64,000 nt of DNA from a virus. Shown here one piece after another: positions 57,925 to 64,000 of the stretch. Below the pieces are notes generated by a model. That model was not told the DNA's origin. It did not search any database and was given only the letters and a program-made list of their open reading frames with translations. The translations under genes were made by a program, and so were the position numbers. The stretch's first letter is position 1; the number at the start of each line of letters is the position of its first letter. Location: positions 62,001 to 126,000 of the IMG/VR virus record IMGVR_UViG_3300035698_012962. One strand, given 5' to 3'.

Positions 57925-57925
57925 A

Positions 57926-58123
57926 TTATAATGATTCTGTTTTGTGCCGTTCCGTAAAGTAGGCTACATTAATTAATGGTATCCATTTACTTTTTCCACT
58001 TATGATAAGTCGTAATAATCCACCTTCTGTTTGAAAATGCTCTACATTATCTATGTACTCAGGCGTAGGTGAATCGGTGTAGTATAAAACTATATCATAC
58101 GTTCTTTTAACTTTTGATTTCAT
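57926..58123 (-). CDS. Small protein, 65 aa
   Basis: MKSKVKRTYDIVLYYTDSPTPEYIDNVEHFQTEGGLLRLII..., an OB-like or LSm-like strand pattern. It overlaps the upstream gene by four bases. The function is unknown. Confidence 0.65.
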   Translation of the reverse strand: MKSKVKRTYDIVLYYTDSPTPEYIDNVEHFQTEGGLLRLIISGKSKWIPLINVAYFTERHKTESL

Positions 58124-58515
58124 AATTCGTTATTGTTTAATGTTTTAGGATCAGTTACGGAACCATCATCTGGCCACTCAAATGGATATACTCCTCTTGA
58201 TAGAAGGTACATCAAATCCTCAGTGTATCCTGCTGTATGTGGTAGATGTGTTTTTCTGAAACTTCCTATACCACCACTGTATAATTTATAAAATGATAGA
58301 TTCCGAACTTCCTCATCCGTCATATCCTCAATCCTACGTGCGATTAGGGTGCAGTCATCAACGCCTTTGCTTTCATAAAATGTGCCTAAGTCTATTGTGT
58401 GATTTCTCGGATGAATACCAAAAAACACTTCATCTTTCAATCCAAGAATAGTCGATACTTGAACTTTAAACATCCCATTTGCAAAAAGGTGTGGTACTTC
58501 TTTCCAGTTTTTCAT
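58120..58515 (-). CDS. Unknown protein, 131 aa
   Basis: MKNWKEVPHLFANGMFKVQVSTILGLKDEVFFGIHPRN..., with 'KGVDDCTLIARRIEDMTDEEVRNLSFYKLYSGGIG', a beta-rich layout seen in phage proteins of unknown role. It overlaps its downstream neighbour by four bases. Confidence 0.65.
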   Translation of the reverse strand: MKNWKEVPHLFANGMFKVQVSTILGLKDEVFFGIHPRNHTIDLGTFYESKGVDDCTLIARRIEDMTDEEVRNLSFYKLYSGGIGSFRKTHLPHTAGYTEDLMYLLSRGVYPFEWPDDGSVTDPKTLNNNEL

Positions 58516-58519
58516 TTTC

Positions 58520-58801
58520 TTATTGGTTTTTAATTCTAGTGTCTTTACAAACTTGCATTAATGTACGTTGTACCTGTTCGATTGCATCTGAATCCTTATA
58601 GTACCAATTATGTAATGTATCCACCGTGTGGTACGAACCAGTAGGTTTTAATGCCCATCTTTCAATATCAATCAACGATTCTAACATTCGTTCATAATTC
58701 TTTGCTATCTTAACATCAACAGGATACGACAGACCATCTATCTCAATATACGATTTTTTAGACGGATCGTTTATTTCTATTTTTGGTTTATATATTTTCA
58801 T
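58520..58801 (-). CDS. Small protein, 93 aa
   Basis: MKIYKPKIEINDPSKKSYIEIDGLSYPVDVKIAKNYER..., mixed alpha/beta, ending VQRTLMQVCKDTRIKNQ. The function is unknown. Confidence 0.65.
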   Translation of the reverse strand: MKIYKPKIEINDPSKKSYIEIDGLSYPVDVKIAKNYERMLESLIDIERWALKPTGSYHTVDTLHNWYYKDSDAIEQVQRTLMQVCKDTRIKNQ

Positions 58802-59010
58802 ACAATATTCGGTTTTGTGTTTTCTACTATCTCCATTGCCTTATGAAAACAAGATAAAATTAAAAGTTCATTATCCTTAAAAACCTCATTATCAGGTTTG
58901 TCCAATGACTTAACATACTTCTTTATTTTCTTTAAAATCATATCCGTTCTATCCTCACTTACTACACGAGCATATCCTTTCATAATTGTTATAATTTTTC
59001 GTGGAACCAA
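58798..59010 (-). CDS. Small helical protein, 70 aa
   Basis: MVPRKIITIMKGYARVVSEDRTDMILKKIKKYVKSLDKPDNE..., helical, basic. It overlaps the membrane protein gene at 58989 by 22 bases; a start at the second Met (58983) would remove this overlap. The function is unknown. Confidence 0.6.
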   Translation of the reverse strand: MVPRKIITIMKGYARVVSEDRTDMILKKIKKYVKSLDKPDNEVFKDNELLILSCFHKAMEIVENTKPNIV

Positions 59011-59189
59011 TGGGTATTTTCAATCAGGTCAGCTATTACAAAAATGAGTGATACTGGGCCGGACAGTCCGGCTGAAATTAACTCCATTATATATTGGATT
59101 CGTGTTATATTTGTTGTGTTTCTGTGTACGATTATACCACAGAGTACTCCTATAAAGAGCCAAGTTGATGTAAGAATATAGATTGTCAT
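58989..59189 (-). CDS. Two-span small membrane protein, 66 aa
   Basis: Membrane helices near residues 2-21 (TIYILTSTWLFIGVLCGIIV) and 37-54 (LISAGLSGPVSLIFVIADL) with a short loop. The function is unknown. Confidence 0.65.
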   Translation of the reverse strand: MTIYILTSTWLFIGVLCGIIVHRNTTNITRIQYIMELISAGLSGPVSLIFVIADLIENTHWFHEKL

Positions 59190-59218
59190 AGTGATTGTGT
59201 TATTAGATTTATATGAGT

Positions 59219-59584
59219 TTAAAACCCATAGTGATTTTCAACTTCTGTTTTATATTCTTTACTACTATCATTATCAGTTTCAACCAACCGATCAATAATT
59301 TCAACTAGCTGATCAACATATACTTCATTGGTTTCAGATACTAAGTTGTAGTGAGAATTTCGAATTTCAACATTAAACAAATCCGGAACTCTATTATAAG
59401 TGATATCGACAATTCCTTTATGTTTGAATCCTTGCACCTTAAAGGTAAGTGCCTTATTAAAAAAATTAGTGAAATTATGTGCTCCCCATGACCATACTAC
59501 TGGCCCAGAAAAGAGATTTGATAATTGTTGAACATCAAATTCATCTTTGTTTTGAACGTATTCGTTGAATTTTATTTTACTCAT
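59219..59584 (-). CDS. Unknown phage protein, 121 aa
   Basis: The segment 'FSGPVVWSWGAHNFTNFFNKALTFKVQGFKHKGIVDI' is one I recall from a widespread, uncharacterised phage family. The end is acidic. It has a promoter with the shared leader. Confidence 0.75.
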   Translation of the reverse strand: MSKIKFNEYVQNKDEFDVQQLSNLFSGPVVWSWGAHNFTNFFNKALTFKVQGFKHKGIVDITYNRVPDLFNVEIRNSHYNLVSETNEVYVDQLVEIIDRLVETDNDSSKEYKTEVENHYGF

Positions 59585-59598
59585 TTGTTTGTTGATTA

Positions 59599-59614
59599 GG
59601 TTATCATTAACTCA
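59599..59614 (-). repeat. Shared leader element with dyad
   Basis: TGAGTTAATGATAACC on the minus strand, at the start predicted for promoter 59622-59650. Confidence 0.65.
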
Positions 59615-59621
59615 ATACTAT

Positions 59622-59650
59622 AATGTATTAATAATATTTATCAATGTCAA
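59622..59650 (-). promoter_or_regulatory. Sigma70-like early promoter
   Basis: TTGACA (59650-59645), 17 bases, TACATT (59627-59622) on the minus strand. Confidence 0.72.
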
Positions 59651-59676
59651 ATATATTTATCAATTAATTGTTGTAG

Positions 59677-60255
59677 TTAAAATGTTGCATTACAATTTGA
59701 ACAAGGGCAAGATATATAACGAACACATGGCTCACCACGATTGGTAATACCTGTTCCATTGCACTTAGGGCATTGATAATGCATACATTGTTGGTTATCA
59801 TCCTTACCCATAAATCGTTTTGGAACATTAAATATTTTACTCAATTCATTTATCTGTTCCTTATAATCTTCTTGATTGTTATTCCTATTCATTTTTTTCA
59901 ATTTTTGTATTAATTTTTTATCTTCGTCACTCAATGGAGCCTTAAAAGTTAATGGAACCATAGTCTCATGTCTTCCATTTAAGAAAAATTCTACTGTTAT
60001 TTGTACTCTATTCACATATTTTATATAATGAACTCCAATTTCTTGGGTATCCTTTATATCAATTGCAAAAGTGATTTTATCATCACTATCTAATTTTCTT
60101 TCTATTTTCTTTCGTACTTTTTTAAGAAGCTTCTCTAATCCACCATTAAAGGTTTTATGATCTAAATCTAAACGATCAAGAACTTTCCATATTATGTGTT
60201 TTTTGTCTTTTTGGCTAAGTTCTTTTCTTCTTAATAGTTCTTTAAATTTACTCAT
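59677..60255 (-). CDS. Protein with DnaJ-like zinc-finger end, 192 aa
   Basis: The first 150 residues are helical and basic. The end (MHYQCPKCNGTGITNRGEPCVRY) has CPKCNGTG, the CxxCxGxG repeat of DnaJ zinc fingers, followed by further cysteines (CPCSNC). The latter may bind zinc or unfolded proteins. No J domain is seen. The role is unknown; a partner of a host chaperone is possible. Confidence 0.65.
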   Translation of the reverse strand: MSKFKELLRRKELSQKDKKHIIWKVLDRLDLDHKTFNGGLEKLLKKVRKKIERKLDSDDKITFAIDIKDTQEIGVHYIKYVNRVQITVEFFLNGRHETMVPLTFKAPLSDEDKKLIQKLKKMNRNNNQEDYKEQINELSKIFNVPKRFMGKDDNQQCMHYQCPKCNGTGITNRGEPCVRYISCPCSNCNATF

Positions 60256-60469
60256 ATCTAGAACTCATAAACTCTACTATATGTTTCATACAATTTTGTT
60301 TGATGATCGTTTGTTGGTGTGTATACTCTTCAAACTGTTTACAAATAGATTCCAACTCTTCTATAGAATGATTTCCTTTCCCTCTATATATTGGCTTTGA
60401 TGCTTTATTACCTTTGTAAGAAATCGGTAAGTACATATCATCTGTTTTATATGCATCTGAATTTTTCAT
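60248..60469 (-). CDS. Small protein, 73 aa
   Basis: MKNSDAYKTDDMYLPISYKGNKASKPIYRGKGNHSIEELESICKQFEEYT... with a likely helical end. It overlaps the 59677-60255 gene by eight bases and 60469-60831 by one. The function is unknown. Confidence 0.65.
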   Translation of the reverse strand: MKNSDAYKTDDMYLPISYKGNKASKPIYRGKGNHSIEELESICKQFEEYTHQQTIIKQNCMKHIVEFMSSRYE

Positions 60470-60831
60470 TATATGTAACCTTTATTATCGTTTTTGTATT
60501 CTTCTTCTGTAATTTTTATTAGTGGTTGGCGGTGTAATTCTGGATGTCCCATGTTTGGATACCAGCTTACCAATTCCCCATCTATAAATTTATAACCAAC
60601 TTCCCATTGGCCTGCATCTCTATAATAAACATCACCTCTTAATCTAAGAGCGGATATATTTAGTTTTACATATTTAGGTGGTTTCCATGTCCAATAATCC
60701 CCTTCTTCTTTGTCAACGGTTTTTACTGGTGTAGTAAGTACTTCACATTTAATATAGAGCCCATACTCAAACTCATAGTGGATATCCCCTACTTTTATAT
60801 CCTCTGTTTTGATATTTCCTTTTGTATGCAT
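60469..60831 (-). CDS. Unknown protein, 120 aa
   Basis: The pattern 'DIKVGDIHYEFEYGLYIKCEVLTTPVKTV' and 'LRGDVYYRDAGQWEVGYKFIDGEL' gives a beta-barrel-like protein without membrane segments. It may bind nucleic acid. The function is unknown. Confidence 0.65.
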   Translation of the reverse strand: MHTKGNIKTEDIKVGDIHYEFEYGLYIKCEVLTTPVKTVDKEEGDYWTWKPPKYVKLNISALRLRGDVYYRDAGQWEVGYKFIDGELVSWYPNMGHPELHRQPLIKITEEEYKNDNKGYI

Positions 60832-60837
60832 ATATTA

Positions 60838-61068
60838 TTATTTTTCTAATTGTGCTAATTCAATTTCAATCCTATTTCTATACCAATTCAGAAAACGGAT
60901 TACTTGCTTCCTACCAACGGTAAGTGATCTAAAGCGTTTTATCTCAACTGATCGACCCTTTACGTAATCATCCAAATACCCTAATTGAACAGAGTATAAA
61001 TGATAGTATCCATCATCTTCTTTTTGTGCTCGTATTGATAGATCTCCATATGTATAAAAATGATTCAT
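60838..61068 (-). CDS. Small protein, 76 aa
   Basis: MNHFYTYGDLSIRAQKEDDGYYHLYSVQLGYLDDYVKGRSVEIK..., beta-rich then a basic helix (GRKQVIRFLNWYRNRIEIEL). Its promoter carries the shared leader. The function is unknown. Confidence 0.65.
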   Translation of the reverse strand: MNHFYTYGDLSIRAQKEDDGYYHLYSVQLGYLDDYVKGRSVEIKRFRSLTVGRKQVIRFLNWYRNRIEIELAQLEK

Positions 61069-61121
61069 CTATTCCTCATATTTTTCAAGTAAGTTTAAAT
61101 CTATTTCGTTTTGTTTTGGTT

Positions 61122-61137
61122 GGTTATCATTAACTCA
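61122..61137 (-). repeat. Shared leader element with dyad
   Basis: TGAGTTAATGATAACC on the minus strand, at the predicted start of promoter 61145-61173. Confidence 0.65.
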
Positions 61138-61144
61138 CTACAGT

Positions 61145-61173
61145 AGTGTACGGAAAATTTAAGTGAAAGTCAA
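61145..61173 (-). promoter_or_regulatory. Sigma70-like early promoter
   Basis: TTGACT (61173-61168), 17 bases, TACACT (61150-61145) on the minus strand, upstream of the ATG at 61068. Confidence 0.65.
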
Positions 61174-61181
61174 GGATGAAC

Positions 61182-61541
61182 TTAAAATTTTTTCAAAAGG
61201 TAATCTATTTTAATTAATAACAATTCAGTGTTGATTGGCTTGACAAGATAATCAATAATCCCCAACTCAAATAGTTGAGTTGCCTCCTCTTTATCAAATT
61301 TCTTGGATACTACAATGATTGGAATGTCCAAATCATTTTCTTTCATATAGTATAATATCTGTCTTCCATCTGAAGCATCTAAAATCAAATCCAATACAAT
61401 TAAGTGAATAGGGTATGTATTTACAATAACGATTATCTCATCAACTGATAATGCAGTAAATATTGTGTATCCTTTTTTCTCAAGTATCCGTTGGATATAG
61501 GTTTGAACAAGTTCTTCATTTTCTGCTATTAAGATATTCAT
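61182..61541 (-). CDS. Response-regulator receiver (CheY-like), stand-alone
   Basis: The 119-residue product is a complete receiver fold: NILIAENEE at the start (where the usual acidic pair is E7/N8), LIVLDLIL with phosphoacceptor D51, IIVVSKK with S79, and DYLVKPI with K101. It has no DNA-binding output domain. Host sensor kinases could phosphorylate it, or it may titrate a host partner. The amide at position 8 may reduce metal binding. It overlaps the next upstream gene by four bases. Confidence 0.85.
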   Translation of the reverse strand: MNILIAENEELVQTYIQRILEKKGYTIFTALSVDEIIVIVNTYPIHLIVLDLILDASDGRQILYYMKENDLDIPIIVVSKKFDKEEATQLFELGIIDYLVKPINTELLLIKIDYLLKKF

Positions 61542-61864
61542 TCAATGGATTGGAGTTTTACTAACTGTCTCCTACACGCTTCTAGTCTTGGTTCCACCTC
61601 ATATAGTTCTGCGAAATATTCTGAGTTGTTGTCAAATGATTCAACAACGTAATGATCTTCCACGCCTAAAAATATCCGCCAATGTTGGTATATATCTACA
61701 CCTTTCTCGTTATATAATAGATTGCATAAACCTATATAGCCCTTTTTCCACTTTTCGGTATTTGATGATGCTAACCCATTGGTTTCTAAATAGTCTATAG
61801 TCCATTGTATAAGTTCTATATGTTCTTCTTTTGATAATTCGCGAAAGTAGATAAGTTTGTTCAT
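61538..61864 (-). CDS. Unknown protein, 108 aa
   Basis: From ATG 61864: MNKLIYFRELSKEEHIELIQWTIDYLETNGLASSNTEK..., helical and soluble. The longer start at 61885 would overlap the membrane gene at 61867. It is linked to the receiver gene by a four-base overlap. The function is unknown, perhaps a partner of the receiver. Confidence 0.65.
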   Translation of the reverse strand: MNKLIYFRELSKEEHIELIQWTIDYLETNGLASSNTEKWKKGYIGLCNLLYNEKGVDIYQHWRIFLGVEDHYVVESFDNNSEYFAELYEVEPRLEACRRQLVKLQSIE

Positions 61865-61866
61865 CG

Positions 61867-62343
61867 TTATTGTTTTTGTTTCCATTTTATTTTAGGGCAA
61901 TAGTTATCCTTCCAAGAAACATATCTTGTTTGGACTATTTGATATGCTTCTGTTTTATTTACAGTAGTTAACGCAATTATTAATAGGATCACGAATAATA
62001 CTAATGCTACACCTAACGTTATACCAACCGCAATTAATACCTCATAAGGATTTAATATAATTTCTACTGCTAATGATCCAAAAGCAAATCCTAACAGGAT
62101 CAGTGTAGCATATGTTAGTACTGATACTACTATGTATATTAAGATTTTAAAAAGGATAGAATGAGTGTTGATATCATATTGATCGGTGAATTTTTCATAA
62201 ATAGCTTTTCCTAAAAAACAAGGAATAACTAAAAGTAATCCGATTAATAGTTGCCAAACGTAATCACAAAAGTTTTCAGTTGGTTCCTTACCCCACCACC
62301 ATACATAAAATTTTCTGTGAAATGAATTAGTTAATAGTTCCAT
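61867..62343 (-). CDS. Multi-span membrane protein, 158 aa
   Basis: About three to four membrane helices: 'WQLLIGLLLVIPCFLGKAIY', 'ILFKILIYIVVSVLTYATLILLGFAFGSL' and 'VLIAVGITLGVALVLFVILLIIALTTV'. The end is soluble and basic. The function is unknown. It follows the 62349-62504 gene by a few bases. Confidence 0.7.
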   Translation of the reverse strand: MELLTNSFHRKFYVWWWGKEPTENFCDYVWQLLIGLLLVIPCFLGKAIYEKFTDQYDINTHSILFKILIYIVVSVLTYATLILLGFAFGSLAVEIILNPYEVLIAVGITLGVALVLFVILLIIALTTVNKTEAYQIVQTRYVSWKDNYCPKIKWKQKQ

Positions 62344-62346
62344 AAT

Positions 62347-62369
62347 TATTATTTATTGTTATTGTTTTT
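62347..62369 (-). repeat. 23-base direct repeat at a gene end (copy 1)
   Basis: Identical to 62504-62526. On the minus strand it encodes a KNNNNK-type end with a TAA stop, then the gap before the next gene. Confidence 0.7.
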
Positions 62370-62504
62370 ATATCTATATCTTGCAACAATTTTAGCACTC
62401 CATAGTGCTACCGATGTTCGAATGAACCCAATAGTTAATACGCCTATTAATCCGTCAAGTAATAAACAAAACGCACATAACCATTTTAGTAATTGTAATT
62501 TCAT
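62349..62504 (-). CDS. Small membrane protein, 51 aa
   Basis: From ATG 62504: MKLQLLKWLCAFCLLLDGLIGVLTIGF..., one membrane helix, ending YRYKNNNNK. The longer start at 62540 would overlap the upstream gene by 35 bases. The terminal 23 bases repeat those at the end of 62506-63135. The function is unknown. Confidence 0.65.
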   Translation of the reverse strand: MKLQLLKWLCAFCLLLDGLIGVLTIGFIRTSVALWSAKIVARYRYKNNNNK

Positions 62505-62526
62505 ATTATTTATTGTTATTGTTTTT
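62504..62526 (-). repeat. 23-base direct repeat at a gene end (copy 2)
   Basis: Identical to 62347-62369, again at the end of a gene (62506-63135) whose product also ends KNNNNK. Confidence 0.7.
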
Positions 62527-63135
62527 CGCCCATATAGCACCTGCTTTAAAGGCTTCGTATTGATACTGATATGTTGAACTTACATCATGTTCATGATGGA
62601 TAATCGCATAATCATCAGCCGCTTTGGCTAAAGATGGCGCAATTGGATATATCGTAATATGATTTTGTTCGTTCAGATGGATTCTATAATATTCAGGATC
62701 ATCATATTCCCATGTCGTTGATTGAGTAACCCCTTCGCATTTTAAATACACTTCATCCCCATCAGTTAAATTACCATCTGCTATATACTGTAATATTGGA
62801 TCTGAAAATTGCTCAGGTAATGCTAATATTTTTTTAACCCATTTGTTTTTATAATCTTCACTTACTTTAGAATCCTTTAACTGTAATGTAGATTCGTGAT
62901 AAATTTTCCCATAAAATGGATTCTTTTTATTTCCATCAACTTCTAAATTTAGATATTTATCACCGACTTCTATTTCTTCAGTTTCGGAAACAATCATAGG
63001 TTTTACTATATCATTACACCAATCAACGCCTGAAGTGATGGGTTCAGTATATGGTTCTTGAAGAACCAACTTTCCTTTAACTACATTTTTACCATTAATA
63101 GTTTCTATATTAGTTACTTTAGGTTGATATTTCAT
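62506..63135 (-). CDS. Unknown protein, 209 aa
   Basis: MKYQPKVTNIETINGKNVVKGKLVLQEPYTEPITSGVDWCND... is mostly soluble. 'YQYQYEAFKAGAIWAKNNNNK' at the end resembles other phage proteins that finish with an 'F..GA.W' segment. It overlaps 63132-63689 by four bases. Confidence 0.65.
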   Translation of the reverse strand: MKYQPKVTNIETINGKNVVKGKLVLQEPYTEPITSGVDWCNDIVKPMIVSETEEIEVGDKYLNLEVDGNKKNPFYGKIYHESTLQLKDSKVSEDYKNKWVKKILALPEQFSDPILQYIADGNLTDGDEVYLKCEGVTQSTTWEYDDPEYYRIHLNEQNHITIYPIAPSLAKAADDYAIIHHEHDVSSTYQYQYEAFKAGAIWAKNNNNK

Positions 63136-63689
63136 GATAGTTTATTAAATTCAATTACGTATTGATCGTATAATTCCTGTTTAGCAATAGCGTGAACATT
63201 TGAACCAAAAAATTTCATTCCCATTCCACCGTTCCCATCTCCGTTTGGAGCTTCTGGCTCATCACCGAATTCAACGATATCCATATAAAGTGCATCTGCA
63301 TCTTTCGCGCTTGATCGGAAAAATCCTGCAATTCCACTACCTGAAAATCTTATTCGTACATATAAGTTTTCAATTGGTAAGGGATTGAGGTCAGTAATCG
63401 GTTCCAACTGCTCTTCCGTATGAATGATTACGCCTGCTTTCTCCAATGTATTTAAGATAAAGGTTCGATCTAAACTTCCCATATTTTTCCACACAATAGG
63501 ATTACTAGCGATTCTTATTAAACCCTCAATCATATCTGGTACAGCGGATATGGCTTTTATATCATGTTCGTTGCCATGAAATTCCGTTCCACTACCTTGC
63601 GGGTGACTTAGTACATCACCAATGTTAAAATGCCCATCAGGTATATAACCTTCAAATTCGTAGTTTTTCGTTATGTTCGGTTTTTTCAT
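63132..63689 (-). CDS. Unknown phage protein, 185 aa
   Basis: From ATG 63689: MKKPNITKNYEFEGYIPDGHFNIGDVLSHPQGSGTEFHGNEH..., beta-rich, acidic, with a Gly-rich loop (NGDGNGGMGMKFFGSN). It overlaps the 62506 gene by four bases. The function is unknown. Confidence 0.7.
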   Translation of the reverse strand: MKKPNITKNYEFEGYIPDGHFNIGDVLSHPQGSGTEFHGNEHDIKAISAVPDMIEGLIRIASNPIVWKNMGSLDRTFILNTLEKAGVIIHTEEQLEPITDLNPLPIENLYVRIRFSGSGIAGFFRSSAKDADALYMDIVEFGDEPEAPNGDGNGGMGMKFFGSNVHAIAKQELYDQYVIEFNKLS

Positions 63690-63691
63690 AT

Positions 63692-63970
63692 TTACCAACT
63701 ATTAACGAATCTTATAAATTTCACATCCTTTGGAAGTTTTGAAACGTCAACCTCATATCCCTTTGAAGATTCATTACCCCACTCTTTACATGCATCACCC
63801 AACTTTACTTCCATTACTGGTTTATCACCGGGTTCTTCATATTCAAAGAAATCAAAAACTTCATCAGGAATAGAAACATCTGCTCCCTCACAAGTTTCCC
63901 AAATCTCTTTCATCTTATTCCATTTGTCGTCTGGTGGTTTAAATCCCACTACATATGTACTCATTCCCAT
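63692..63970 (-). CDS. Unknown conserved phage protein, 92 aa
   Basis: The start 'STYVVGFKPPDDKWNKMKEIWETCEGADVSIPDEVFDFFE' matches a very common short phage family ('VGF.PPD.KW.KM..vw..C..a.v.iP.ev..FF'), whose role is unknown. The ATG at 63964 is an alternative start. The 30 bases beyond, to the window end, show no gene. Confidence 0.8.
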   Translation of the reverse strand: MGMSTYVVGFKPPDDKWNKMKEIWETCEGADVSIPDEVFDFFEYEEPGDKPVMEVKLGDACKEWGNESSKGYEVDVSKLPKDVKFIRFVNSW

Positions 63971-64000
63971 AATCTATTTTGTTTTATTATATTAAAATTC

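Noticed and set aside
1-64000. tRNA genes, CRISPR arrays, integrase or attachment sites
   Set aside because: I looked in the gaps on both strands and found no cloverleaf-like, array-like or integrase-like sequence. A tRNA-scan would be decisive.

Overview
The window is a contiguous piece of a large, strongly AT-rich, strictly lytic-looking tailed phage genome. The baseplate parts (gp6-, gp25- and gp5-like) and a gp55-like late sigma factor place it with T4-like contractile-tail phages. The host is probably a Bacteroidota bacterium: genes lack clear Shine-Dalgarno sites, the phage carries a Bacteroidota-style TonB-dependent receptor and lipoprotein, and several enzymes resemble that phylum's versions. 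This host call is inference. Every convincing gene is on the minus strand, packed with many 1-14 base overlaps. I see no integrase, tRNA gene or CRISPR array.

Layout in + coordinates (transcription runs right to left). 1-17 kb: GIY-YIG endonuclease fragment, tail/baseplate proteins, a 1518-residue virion protein, gp6, gp25 and the gp5-like spike. 17-25 kb: late sigma factor, lysozyme-like enzyme, peptide deformylase, thymidylate synthase, a coiled-coil membrane protein and an ATP-grasp protein. 25-36 kb: RNA ligase 1, a methyltransferase plus helicase pair that looks like a restriction module, a Thg1-like tRNA enzyme, a KH-like protein and DNA ligase. 36.9-41.8 kb: an operon with a NadR-type enzyme, PnuC, a full-length TonB-dependent receptor and an EcoRI-type methyltransferase. 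42-47 kb: MnmA and small genes. 47.4-50.4 kb: a second, displaced pair of virion-type genes and an HNH nuclease. 50.4-64 kb: small early-type genes with a phosphoesterase, a second RNA ligase, a nuclease of the SNase fold, a holin candidate and a response-regulator receiver.

The most unusual feature is the receptor-PnuC-NadR operon. It would carry nicotinamide riboside across the outer membrane, across the inner membrane, and then convert it to NMN and NAD. Phage PnuC and NAD-salvage enzymes are known, for example in Vibrio phage KVP40, but I know of no phage with its own TonB-dependent receptor. A second theme is tRNA and RNA upkeep: Thg1-like enzyme, MnmA and two different RNA ligases. A third is a GIY-YIG-like/helicase protein coupled to a DNA methyltransferase.

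Regulation is readable. Sixteen sigma70-like promoters share TTGACA-N17-TAnnTT. Six of them also share a 16-base element with a GTTA-N4-TAAC dyad lying at the predicted transcript 5' end. A different motif, close to TTATAYTTATA, precedes virion genes and is a candidate late promoter. Four small genes carry single interruptions (two in-frame stops, two one-base frame changes), and one gene has its start region present three times in tandem.
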